Source: DSNY01 sp037446035
GTDB taxonomy: Bacteria; Pseudomonadota; Gammaproteobacteria; Burkholderiales; Burkholderiaceae_F
Direction of reading: 5' to 3'
Length of the DNA stretch: 18,202 bases
Assembly (NCBI GenBank): GCA_037446035.1
Contig: JBBIJJ010000055.1
Coordinates: 1 to 18,202, forward strand
Both the position numbers and the translations under genes were made by a program. Position 1 is the first letter of the stretch. Each line of letters begins with the position of its first letter. The notes beneath the pieces were generated by a model that worked only from the letters and a program-made list of their open reading frames with translations, made no database searches and was not told where the DNA came from. Below, piece after piece: positions 6,899-13,103 of this stretch.

Positions 6899-6992
6899 GC
6901 GGCCCGCTGGCTCGGCGCTCGGAGCGCAGGGCCGAGACATATCAAGTGGATAGGCGAGGCCCGAGCACCGCGCAACGACGCCAGCGGGCCGC
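6899..6992. repeat. 13-bp inverted repeat enclosing an internal hairpin, in the priA-sigma factor gap
   Basis: GCGGCCCGCTGGC (6899-6911) and GCCAGCGGGCCGC (6980-6992) are perfect reverse complements 68 bases apart. Between them CTCGGC (6911-6916) pairs with GCCGAG (6931-6936). Just downstream AGAAGG (6998-7003) and CCTTCT (7011-7016) form another short stem. Transcribed from the + strand, this would fold into a long-range stem with an internal arm, upstream of the ECF sigma gene. There is no T-run, so it is not a classical terminator. It does not match any riboswitch I know. Confidence 0.5.
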
Positions 6993-7031
6993 GCAGCAGA
7001 AGGATTCACACCTTCTCAGTTGGCGGCTGCA

Positions 7032-7055
7032 GGAATAACGGACGGCGGCGCTCTG
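7032..7055 (+). promoter_or_regulatory. Weak candidate ECF-type promoter element (GGAATAAC) upstream of the sigma factor gene
   Basis: GGAATAAC at 7032-7039 resembles the GGAA-type -35 motif used by many ECF sigma factors, and TCTG at 7052-7055 resembles an RpoE-type -10. The spacing (about 14 bases) is shorter than the usual 16-17. ECF sigma genes are often autoregulated, so a self-promoter about 70 bases before the ATG would make sense. The match is weak and unproven. Confidence 0.2.
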
Positions 7056-7102
7056 TTGATCGCCGTGTTGCCGGTCTCGCCGCGGACGAGGCGCGCGCGC
7101 CG

Positions 7103-7642
7103 ATGATCAGTGGGTTTACCGCGGAGCAGCTTCAAGCGCACATCCCGCGCCTGCGGCGCTACGCGCGTGCGCTGACCGGTTCGCGCGAGGCCGCCGAAGA
7201 CCTGACGCAAGACACGTTGGAGCGCGCCTGGATCAAGCGCGAGCTGTGGCGCGAGCAAGCCGGCAGTCCGGACGGAAAACTGCGCGCATGGCTGTTCGCG
7301 GTGATGCATAACGTGTTCATCAATGGCGTCAAGCGCACGCGGCAGGTGGAGTCGCTCGACGAACTCGTCGGTGCGCATCCCGAGCCCGTGTCGGCCGGCG
7401 CCAGTGCGGAGACCGATGCCGCGCTCGCCGACCTGCAAGCGGCGCTGCGGCGTCTGCCGGATGAGCAGCGCGAAGTCGTGCTGCTCGTGGGGCTGGAACA
7501 GCTGTCCTACGCCGAGGCGGCGCAGGCGCTGGACGTGCCGATTGGCACGGTGATGTCGCGGCTGTCGCGCGCACGCGAACGCCTGCGGCAACTGCTGGAC
7601 GAAGGCGGCGCCGGACCGCAGGGCCTGCGCCGGGTGAAGTGA
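7103..7642 (+). CDS. ECF-family RNA polymerase sigma factor
   Basis: The 179-residue product has the two-domain ECF layout. Region 2 is at about 12-80 (PRLRRYARALTGSREAAEDL, then QDTLERAW and RAWLFAVMHNVFING). Region 4 is at about 112-165 (LRRLPDEQREVVLLVGLEQL, SYAEAAQALDVPIGTVMSRL, SRARERLRQLL). It directs RNA polymerase to a stress or envelope regulon. ATG 7103 is chosen because homology starts at once after it. The frame stays open back to 6881, but that stretch is arginine-rich with no family resemblance and carries the 13-bp inverted repeat. The stop overlaps the ATG of the next gene (TGATG), an anti-sigma factor, so the pair is translationally coupled. The target regulon cannot be read from this window. 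Confidence 0.92.
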   Translation: MISGFTAEQLQAHIPRLRRYARALTGSREAAEDLTQDTLERAWIKRELWREQAGSPDGKLRAWLFAVMHNVFINGVKRTRQVESLDELVGAHPEPVSAGASAETDAALADLQAALRRLPDEQREVVLLVGLEQLSYAEAAQALDVPIGTVMSRLSRARERLRQLLDEGGAGPQGLRRVK

Positions 7643-8412
7643 TGACGGACACGGTCAGCGAAGACAAGCTGCACGCCTACGTCGACGGCGCGCTCGACGC
7701 GAACGAGCGCCGTGCGGTCGAAGCGTATCTCGCCATGCATCCCGACGAGGCCGCGCGCGTGCGTGCGTACATCGCGCAGAACCAGGCACTGCATCGGCTG
7801 TTCGACCCGGTACTGGACGAACCGCATGCGCTGCGGGTCGGTGCGCGGTCGCCGGCGGCCAATGCCGCGCGTTTCTGGCGCAGTCTCGGCGGCTTCGCCG
7901 CCGCGCTCGCGCTCGGCGTCGCGATCGGTTATGTCGCCCGCGGACAGTTCGGCCGCGGCGCGGTGCCCGCTGCACCGGGCATCGCGCAGCAGGCCGTGCT
8001 CGCGCACGCGGCCTACCTGCCCGAGGTGCGCCATCCGGTCGAAGTTGCTGCCGCCGAGGAGCAGCATCTCGTCGCCTGGCTGTCGAAACGCCTCGGCACG
8101 CCGCTGCGCGCGCCCTCGCTGGCAGCGGCCGGTTATCAGTTGCTCGGCGGCCGCCTGCTGCCCGCCGCCGGCGAAGTCGGCCAGGCGCCGGTGGCGCTGC
8201 TGATCTACGAGAACGCGCAAGGCAAGCGGCTGTCGCTGCTCGTGCGGCGCGAATCGTCCAACCGCGATACGGCGTTTCGCTTTTCTCAGTCGGGCGATAC
8301 GGGCGTGTTCTACTGGATCGACGGTCCGTTCGGCTACGCGTTGGCCGGAAACCTCGACAAGGACTCGCTGGCCGCCGTGGCGCGACTCGTGTACCAGCAG
8401 TTCAATCCTTGA
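7642..8412 (+). CDS. Single-span membrane anti-sigma factor paired with the ECF sigma
   Basis: The 256-residue product starts with a short cytoplasmic anti-sigma-type domain (about 5-60: EDKLHAYVDGALDANERRAV, then EAYLAMHPDEAARVRAYIAQ). One transmembrane segment follows at about 81-101 (SLGGFAAALALGVAIGYVAR). The periplasmic domain includes HPVEVAAAEEQHLVAWLSKR and ends ..VARLVYQQFNP, as in COG5662-type RsiW-like regulators. The N-domain has no HxxxCxxC zinc motif and no Cys at all, so a direct thiol redox switch is unlikely. ATG 7642 overlaps the sigma stop by one base. By family precedent it holds the sigma factor at the membrane until a periplasmic signal releases it. The signal is unknown. 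Confidence 0.87.
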   Translation: MTDTVSEDKLHAYVDGALDANERRAVEAYLAMHPDEAARVRAYIAQNQALHRLFDPVLDEPHALRVGARSPAANAARFWRSLGGFAAALALGVAIGYVARGQFGRGAVPAAPGIAQQAVLAHAAYLPEVRHPVEVAAAEEQHLVAWLSKRLGTPLRAPSLAAAGYQLLGGRLLPAAGEVGQAPVALLIYENAQGKRLSLLVRRESSNRDTAFRFSQSGDTGVFYWIDGPFGYALAGNLDKDSLAAVARLVYQQFNP

Positions 8413-8495
8413 CCCGGCGGCGATGCGCGGCCGGCCGCGCCGCGCGCATCGGCGGGCAGCGCGGAAAGCTGCGGCGACGCCGCACCGCGGTCACG

Positions 8496-8517
8496 AAAAG
8501 GCCCGCATCGCGGGCCT
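8496..8517 (-). terminator. Rho-independent terminator of the triheme cytochrome gene
   Basis: On the minus strand AGGCCCGC-GAT-GCGGGCCT (8517-8499) forms a perfect 8-bp stem with a 3-base loop, followed by TTTT (8499-8496). It lies 28 bases after the cytochrome stop. The anti-sigma gene converges on it from the + strand, which lacks a U-run here, so the hairpin may only partly terminate that transcript. Confidence 0.8.
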
Positions 8518-8544
8518 GGTGAGAATTCGATGACGGGCCGCAAC

Positions 8545-9609
8545 CTACTTGGCGGCCGCCACCATGTATTCGACCGCGGCGCGCACTTCGGCGTCGGTGG
8601 CGGTCGCTGCGGCCCCTTTCGGTGGCATCGCGCCCTTGCCCTTGATCACGCTCGCGGTCAACGCGTCGAGGCCGCTCTGGATCCGCGGCGCCCAGGCAGC
8701 TTTGTCGCCGAACTTGGGTGCGCCGGCCACCCCTGCCGCATGACAGGCCATGCACGCGCTTTCGTACAGCTTCTTGCCGGCTGCCGCGTCGACCTTGGCC
8801 GCAATGGGGGCGGCCGCTACAGCGGCCGCCGGCGCAGGAGCCGACTGCTTGCCGAGGTTGAACATGTACTCGATCGCGCGCCGGACCTCGGTGTCCGACA
8901 GCTCCGCCATGCCGCCGCGCGCAGGCATGCCGCCGTGGCCCTTGATCGCCGCTTCGGTCAGCTTCGCCAGGCCCATTTCGACGCGCGGCTTCCACGCAGT
9001 CCAGTCGCCGAGCTTCGGCGCGCCGCCTTGGCCCGTTTCGTGGCACTTGCCGCAAGCGGCGGCAACGACCTGCTCGCCGGAGGGGTCGCCGAACTTGACC
9101 GCGGCCGTCTTCGGAGCGGCCGCCTCGGGTTCCTTGAGCTTGCCGCCGGACTGGTTGGCCATGTAAACGACCGCGCGGGCCACTTCGATCGGGTCGAGAT
9201 CCGCATGGCCGCCCTTGGCGGGCATGCCCTTGAACCCCTCGACTGCGTGCTTGACCAGCGTGTCGTAACCCAGCGCCAGCCGCGCCGACCACTGACCCGC
9301 GTCGCCCGTCTTCGGCGCCCCGGCCACGCCGGCGGTATGGCACGCGCTGCAGGCGAGCTTGTACACGGCCTCCCCGGACTGCAGCGTGCGCGCACCGCCT
9401 GCTTCGGCCAGCACCACCGTGCCGACAGGCCGCAGGCGTTCGGCGATCGCTTCCGGCGTCATCGATGCCGTGCCCACGCCTTCGACCTTCTCGGTCGTCA
9501 CGTACTTGACCAGCAGCACGATGATGAGCACCGGCACGACGAACGCCAGCACCACGACGGTGATCAACTGCTGCGGGGTCTTGATCGGCGAGCTGTGCTG
9601 GTCGGACAT
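8545..9609 (-). CDS. Membrane-anchored triheme c5-type cytochrome c
   Basis: The 354-residue protein has a short N-terminal cytoplasmic stretch with SSPIKTPQQL, one transmembrane anchor (about 17-38, LITVVVLAFVVPVLIIVLLV), and three tandem cytochrome c5-like domains. Heme motifs are CSACH (87-91), CGKCH (186-190) and CMACH (286-290). Each domain has a downstream Met ligand in G-MP-[AP]-[KR]-G context (Met129, Met228, Met328) and a closing helix. Ala/Pro-rich linkers (about 158-172, 256-272) join the domains. Such anchored c5 proteins carry electrons from the bc1 complex to terminal oxidases; in Neisseria the anchored form has two hemes. Here there are three. ATG 9609 is chosen because GGAG (minus, 9620-9617) lies 7 bases upstream; an upstream in-frame ATG at 9630 lacks this and falls inside a hairpin arm. 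Confidence 0.92.
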   Translation of the reverse strand: MSDQHSSPIKTPQQLITVVVLAFVVPVLIIVLLVKYVTTEKVEGVGTASMTPEAIAERLRPVGTVVLAEAGGARTLQSGEAVYKLACSACHTAGVAGAPKTGDAGQWSARLALGYDTLVKHAVEGFKGMPAKGGHADLDPIEVARAVVYMANQSGGKLKEPEAAAPKTAAVKFGDPSGEQVVAAACGKCHETGQGGAPKLGDWTAWKPRVEMGLAKLTEAAIKGHGGMPARGGMAELSDTEVRRAIEYMFNLGKQSAPAPAAAVAAAPIAAKVDAAAGKKLYESACMACHAAGVAGAPKFGDKAAWAPRIQSGLDALTASVIKGKGAMPPKGAAATATDAEVRAAVEYMVAAAK

Positions 9610-9626
9610 GTCATGGCTCCGCGGAG

Positions 9627-9649
9627 GCATCGTCGCGCGTCGACGATGC
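9627..9649 (-). promoter_or_regulatory. Perfect 9-bp leader hairpin/operator upstream of the triheme cytochrome
   Basis: GCATCGTCG (9627-9635) and CGACGATGC (9641-9649) are perfect reverse complements around a 5-base loop. On the transcribed (minus) strand the element lies between the predicted -10 (9693-9688) and the GGAG ribosome-binding site (9620-9617), ending 6 bases before the latter. It could be a 5' UTR hairpin affecting translation or mRNA stability, or a dyad operator. Confidence 0.5.
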
Positions 9650-9687
9650 GCATCCGCATGATGGGAGGCGTGGAAAAATGCGGCGCG

Positions 9688-9693
9688 ATTATA
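9688..9693 (-). promoter_or_regulatory. Candidate -10 element (TATAAT) for the triheme cytochrome
   Basis: The minus strand reads TATAAT at 9693-9688, a perfect sigma-70 -10 hexamer in otherwise very GC-rich sequence, about 80 bases upstream of the cytochrome ATG. No good -35 hexamer is visible at the normal spacing, so an activator may be needed. The remainder of the 9610-9974 gap shows only a GC-rich dyad at 9841-9861 (CGCCGGCC/GGCCGGCG) and the tRNA promoter. Confidence 0.45.
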
Positions 9694-9885
9694 TCCGCGG
9701 CCTTAGTCGCGCCCGCGCACGCATCGCGCTGCGGAAGCGGCGGCGTTTTCGGCGCTGCTTCGGATGCAATGCGCGTGCCCTGCCGTTGCGCAAAACGGGG
9801 GCTACGCGGCGCTGGGTGACACCCCATACCCCTGCAGAGGCGCCGGCCGATCGGGCCGGCGCTGGGCGCGCGTCGCAGATCCGGG

Positions 9886-9915
9886 TTGGACGCTCGCAGT
9901 CGGACGGCGTATGCT
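9886..9915 (+). promoter_or_regulatory. Candidate sigma-70 promoter for tRNA-Arg
   Basis: TTGGAC (9886-9891, 5/6 match to TTGACA) and TATGCT (9910-9915, 4/6 match to TATAAT) are separated by 18 bases. The -10 is followed by a GC-rich discriminator (CGCCGCCCCGCG), as is common for stringently controlled stable-RNA promoters. Predicted initiation lies about 50 bases before the mature tRNA 5' end. Confidence 0.5.
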
Positions 9916-9974
9916 TCGCCGCCCCGCGCGCCGTGATCCCGACTCGGTCGATCCAACTCGGCGCGCGGCAGCCA

Positions 9975-10050
9975 GCGCCTGTAGCTCAGTGGATAGAGTA
10001 CTGGCCTCCGAAGCCAGGGGTCGTGGGTTCGAGTCCCGCCAGGCGCGCCA
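9975..10050 (+). tRNA. tRNA-Arg (anticodon CCG), CCA encoded
   Basis: A complete 76-base cloverleaf is present. The acceptor stem is GCGCCTG (9975-9981) with CAGGCGC (10040-10046). The D-arm is GCTC/GAGT. The anticodon stem CTGGC/GCCAG carries loop CTCCGAA, with anticodon CCG at 10008-10010 reading CGG. The T-arm has loop TTCGAGT. Discriminator G10047 and genomically encoded CCA (10048-10050) follow. It decodes an Arg codon that should be frequent in a genome this GC-rich. There is no integrase beside it. Confidence 0.97.
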
Positions 10051-10211
10051 ACTCACAAGCGTCGAATCCTTCCACCACGCGACCTGCTGACGTCGTCGCG
10101 GGGTGCTCGCGTCGACCGCACGCGATCGGTCTCGGCCCTGCGCTCGGTGCCTGCGGACTCGATCCGGGGTGGCGGGCGGCTCGCGACCGGATCGTCACGG
10201 CTTGTCGGCGG

Positions 10212-10781
10212 TCACGCGGTCTTTCCGCAATCGGGCCCGCGCGCCGTGCGCACCTGCAGCACCGAAAAGCATACCGAACGCGCGTCGCTACCGATGGTGA
10301 GTACGAGGCGGCCGAGCACGTAGCCGCCCGAGTTCAGGCGGCGCAGGTTGCCCGTGTTGTCGAAGCTCAGGTAGGCGCCGCTGTACGAAGTGCCGAAGTG
10401 CGGGGCGATCGTCAGGCCCTTGGGGGCGGCGTCGAATTCGCGCACGACTGCTTCGTCGGCATCGAGCCTGCCGTTGTTGTTGTCGTCGACGAACACACGC
10501 CAGCCGGACGCCCAGTCCGCGCTGCTGCGCGGCGCCACCACCGCTCGCTTGCGTTGCGCGGTTGCGGTCGATCGCGCCAGATTGACGGCGAGCACGAGGT
10601 CGTTGGTCGCGGTCGTCAGCCGATGGCCATCAAGCGCCGCCGAGAGGGCGGGCAAGGCGCTGGCGGCGAGCACGGCCGAGACGCACGCGGCGGTCGCGGT
10701 TTCGATCAGCGTCACACCGCGCTGGCGCCGCGTTCGTGCGGCTGAATCGGAGCGTCGCTTGGCGGTCGGCGACTCGGTCAT
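10212..10781 (-). CDS. GspH/FimT-family pseudopilin with an EF-hand-like loop
   Basis: The 189-residue product has a basic leader (1-22) and the class III prepilin site RG/VTLIE, cleaved after Gly22, with Glu27 as the mature Glu5. A hydrophobic N-helix (about 23-50) follows, then a GspH-like domain (NDLVLAVNLARSTATAQRKR, WASGWRVFVDD, and a C-terminal two-Cys segment ..SVCFSVL..GPDCGKTA). Residues 99-110 (DDNNNGRLDADE) fit a 12-residue EF-hand loop at positions 1, 3, 5, 6, 8, 9 and 12. It would be a minor pseudopilin of the type IV pilus or a related machine. The gene is transcribed away from the fimU-pilE operon with a 336-base divergent gap. Only a weak ribosome-binding site precedes ATG 10781. 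It is a second FimT-like protein beside FimU. Confidence 0.85.
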   Translation of the reverse strand: MTESPTAKRRSDSAARTRRQRGVTLIETATAACVSAVLAASALPALSAALDGHRLTTATNDLVLAVNLARSTATAQRKRAVVAPRSSADWASGWRVFVDDNNNGRLDADEAVVREFDAAPKGLTIAPHFGTSYSGAYLSFDNTGNLRRLNSGGYVLGRLVLTIGSDARSVCFSVLQVRTARGPDCGKTA

Positions 10782-11117
10782 GGGGTCGTCTCGAAGCGTG
10801 AATCGAGGGATGCGATGCCGGGCATTGTCGCGAGCGCCCCGGCGCTTCGCTGCCGAGAACTCGCCGCCGCGAATGTCGAATTTGCGACGTGGCGCATCCG
10901 GACCGGCGCATCGCGTAAATCCGTGAGGGCGCTGCCGCTCGCTCGATCCCATGCGCTCATCCGCCCGAGTTAGCGTTGCCGCCCTTGAGGCCCGCTCGTC
11001 GGGCGCGGTCAGCCGGATGGTCCCTGCGCGCTTCGGTTTCGGCTGCACGCATCGGAACATTCCGCCGGCAAGAAAAGAAAGCCGGCGAAACCGGCGCATT
11101 TCAAGGGGGCAAAGCGA
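10782..11117. other. Divergent intergenic region between the two FimT-like pseudopilin genes
   Basis: This 336-base gap must hold the promoters of both the minus-strand pseudopilin and the + strand minor pilin operon. I see no -35/-10 pair with good spacing in either direction and no convincing gene. Features near the right end are a purine-rich run (AAGAAAAGAAA, about 11070-11080), a short hairpin at 11081-11095, and the fimU ribosome-binding site at 11103-11109. Confidence 0.5.
11081..11109 (+). promoter_or_regulatory. Short hairpin and strong Shine-Dalgarno before fimU
   Basis: GCCGG-CGAAA-CCGGC (11081-11095) is a 5-bp hairpin. The ribosome-binding site AAGGGGG (11103-11109) follows it, 8 bases before ATG 11118. 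The site fixes the fimU start. The hairpin sits just outside the ribosome-binding site and might modulate access, though it is short. Confidence 0.4.
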
Positions 11118-11699
11118 ATGGGCTTTCGGCCCGCCAGGTCACCGCAGCGCGGCGTCACGCTGATCGAGCTGATGGTCGTGGTGGCGATCTCCGCGATCCT
11201 GCTTGCGGTGGGCGTGCCGATGTTCTCGACCATCGTCGATCGCAATCGCGTGGCAGCCGAGGTCAACGAGCTGATCGCCGATTTGGCGCTCACGCGCAGC
11301 GAGGCGCTGGCGCGGCGGGCGCGGGTCGGCATGTGCGCCTCCGCCAATCCGACGGCGGCCGGCGCGACGTGCGCGGCCGGCGCCTGGGGCACCGGCTGGA
11401 TCGTCTACCTTGACAACGGCGCCAACGTGGGCACGCGTGAGGCCGGCGAAGAGATCATCCGCGTTCATACGCCCGGCGCCAGCGGCATCACGGTGACGCC
11501 GAACCTTGCGCTCACCGGCATCTATGTGACGAGCGACGGCACCGTGTTCGACAGCGCGAACACGCCGCTCGGCGCCATGGGCACGACCGACCCGCTGCGC
11601 TTCAACGTCGCGGGATCAGAAAACGCCAACCGCCGCACCGTGTGCATCAACGCGACCGGACGCGCGCGAGTGTCGAGCACTTGGGATAGCTGCGCATGA
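11118..11699 (+). CDS. fimU: Type IV pilus minor pilin FimU/FimT (GspH family)
   Basis: The 193-residue minor pilin has a 12-residue leader and the prepilin site RG/VTLIE (mature Val1, Glu5), then the hydrophobic helix LMVVVAISAILLAVGVPMFS. The GspH/FimT domain follows, with ELIADLALTRSEALARR and WGTGWIVYLD. The C-terminal pair is RTVCINATGRARVSSTWDSC, with Cys residues that probably form a disulfide. FimU links the minor pilin priming complex to the major pilin in type IV pili. ATG 11118 is supported by AAGGGGG 8 bases upstream. It is the first gene of the cluster, and its stop overlaps the pilV ATG (ATGA). The loop equivalent to the EF-hand of the divergent paralogue is degenerate here (DNGANVGTREAGEE). 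Confidence 0.9.
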   Translation: MGFRPARSPQRGVTLIELMVVVAISAILLAVGVPMFSTIVDRNRVAAEVNELIADLALTRSEALARRARVGMCASANPTAAGATCAAGAWGTGWIVYLDNGANVGTREAGEEIIRVHTPGASGITVTPNLALTGIYVTSDGTVFDSANTPLGAMGTTDPLRFNVAGSENANRRTVCINATGRARVSSTWDSCA

Positions 11700-12262
11700 A
11701 CATGAAGCCGTTGTTGCGGCCGCGGCGAGCGCGCGGTGTGACGCTGATCGAGGTGCTGGTCGCGCTCGTCATCGTCGCCGTCGGCCTGCTCGGGCTGGCC
11801 GGGTTGCAGGTACGCGGGCTGTCGATCCAGAAGGATGCGCACGGCCGCGCGCTCGCTACGCAGCTCGCGCTCGATCTGGCGGACCGCATGCGCGCCAATC
11901 GCGTGCCGGCGACGCGGACGCCGCCGGCCGACTACGCATTCACCGCCGCGTACGGGGGTACGCTGCCGACGGCCGGGACGGATTGCGCGGCAGGCGTGTG
12001 CAACGAGGCGCAGCAGGCGCAGTTCGATCGCGCCCTCTGGGTGGCGCGCGTCAATCAGGCGCTGCCCGGCGGCTGGGCGCACGTCGCACCCATCGCCGGA
12101 ACGGGCAATCGCGCCTGGAACGTCACGCTGCTGTGGACCGAAACGGGCTTCCGCGCGCGCACCTTGCTTGGTTCGTCGTGCGACGCCGCTGCCCTCGGCT
12201 TCGCTCTCGGTTACGCGCCGCCGGCGGAGGTCGAATGCATGCGCATCGTGGTGCGGCCATGA
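11696..12262 (+). CDS. pilV: Type IV pilus minor pilin PilV
   Basis: The 188-residue protein has a 14-residue basic leader, prepilin site RG/VTLIE (Glu19), and the PilV/GspI-type N-helix VLVALVIVAVGLLGLAGLQV, followed by the typical ALDLADRMRANR block. PilV is part of the PilVWX-FimU priming complex under PilY1 at the pilus tip. The ATG overlaps the fimU stop as ATGA, showing translational coupling. ATG 11702 is also possible. Several Cys residues (CAAGVC, SSCDAA, VECMRI) are available for disulfides in the periplasmic domain. Confidence 0.92.
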   Translation: MNMKPLLRPRRARGVTLIEVLVALVIVAVGLLGLAGLQVRGLSIQKDAHGRALATQLALDLADRMRANRVPATRTPPADYAFTAAYGGTLPTAGTDCAAGVCNEAQQAQFDRALWVARVNQALPGGWAHVAPIAGTGNRAWNVTLLWTETGFRARTLLGSSCDAAALGFALGYAPPAEVECMRIVVRP

Positions 12263-13095
12263 GGGTGCATGGCCCGATGCGGCCGCAGCGGGGCCGCACG
12301 CTGATCGAGGTGATGATCGCGATCACGATCGGCCTGATGATCACGGCCGGCGTGATCAGTATCTACGGCGCCAACCGACAGACGTACCGCGCCAGCGCCG
12401 ACGTGCAACGCATGCAGGCGGCCGGTCAGCTCGCGCTCGACCGGCTCGCGTACCAATTGCGCATGGCCGGCTACGGCCAGATCAACTCGTCGGACTTCTG
12501 GCTGGTCGGCAATCCGTCCAACTTCGCCGGCGAGGCGCTGCGCGTGTGCTCGGGCGGCTTCGACAACCCGACCGCAGCCACGCCGAACTGCAACAACGTG
12601 TCGACGCAAGCGGATGCGTTGGCCGTTTCCTATCTGGTCGCGGGTGCGGCTGTGACCGGTTCCGGCGAGGGCCGCGACTGCCTCGGTGCGACGATCACCG
12701 CGGCCAATTCGCCGATCGCGCCGCAGCTGGCGACGCGCAACCGCTTTTATGTGGCCAACTCCGGCGGCGTTCCGACGCTCATGTGCGTCGGCAACGACGG
12801 CGTGGCCGCGCCGCTCGTGCCGAACGTGGAGGATCTGCAGATCCGGCTGCGCGTGGGTGATCCGTTTTCGCGTACCGAGCAGATCGTCGATCCGCAATCG
12901 ACCGCGGGCTGGACGCCGGCGCAGTGGGGTCGGGTGCTCGGCGTCGAGCTGTGCGTGCTCGTCGTATCCGAGGCCACCGGGTTGACGACCGGCACGCAGG
13001 CCGGGGTCGACTGCCGGGGCAACAACTTCCCCGCCGATGGTCGGTTACGTCGCACCTTCACGCAGGTCGTGACGCTGCGCAACCGCGTGCTGTGA
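12259..13095 (+). CDS. pilW: Type IV pilus minor pilin PilW
   Basis: The 278-residue product has the PilW/GspJ-like N-helix VMIAITIGLMITAGVIS followed by YGANRQTYRASADVQRMQAA and the diagnostic QLALDRLAYQLRMAGYGQ. Its prepilin motif reads RG/RTLIE: the residue after the cleavage Gly is Arg13, not a hydrophobic residue; Glu17 (mature Glu5) is kept. The periplasmic domain contains many Cys and ends with FTQVVTLRNRVL, as in the family. It acts in the minor pilin priming complex with PilV and PilX. ATG 12259 overlaps the pilV stop (ATGA). An in-frame ATG at 12277 would shorten the leader to about six residues. Confidence 0.91.
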   Translation: MRVHGPMRPQRGRTLIEVMIAITIGLMITAGVISIYGANRQTYRASADVQRMQAAGQLALDRLAYQLRMAGYGQINSSDFWLVGNPSNFAGEALRVCSGGFDNPTAATPNCNNVSTQADALAVSYLVAGAAVTGSGEGRDCLGATITAANSPIAPQLATRNRFYVANSGGVPTLMCVGNDGVAAPLVPNVEDLQIRLRVGDPFSRTEQIVDPQSTAGWTPAQWGRVLGVELCVLVVSEATGLTTGTQAGVDCRGNNFPADGRLRRTFTQVVTLRNRVL

Positions 13096-13103
13096 GGACC
13101 AAC

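Noticed and set aside
4778..7009. A 743-codon minus-strand open frame antisense to priA.
   Set aside because: Low-complexity Arg/Ala-rich translation, fully explained as a shadow of priA.
6881..7102. A 74-residue N-terminal extension of the ECF sigma factor in the same open frame.
   Set aside because: It is basic, low in complexity, unlike any sigma region, and coincides with the inverted repeat. Homology begins right after ATG 7103.
9841..9861. GC-rich dyad CGCCGGCC/GGCCGGCG as a terminator.
   Set aside because: There is no T-run on either strand and no gene ends nearby. It lies just upstream of the tRNA promoter.
9564..9956. A minus-strand open frame of 130 codons spanning the cytochrome promoter region.
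   Set aside because: It is Arg-rich with no ribosome-binding site or domain, and it overlaps the cytochrome N-terminus and both predicted promoters.
9975..10211. tRNA-Arg 3' end as an integration site for a genomic island.
   Set aside because: No integrase, no repeated tRNA 3' end, and ordinary chromosomal pilin genes follow.
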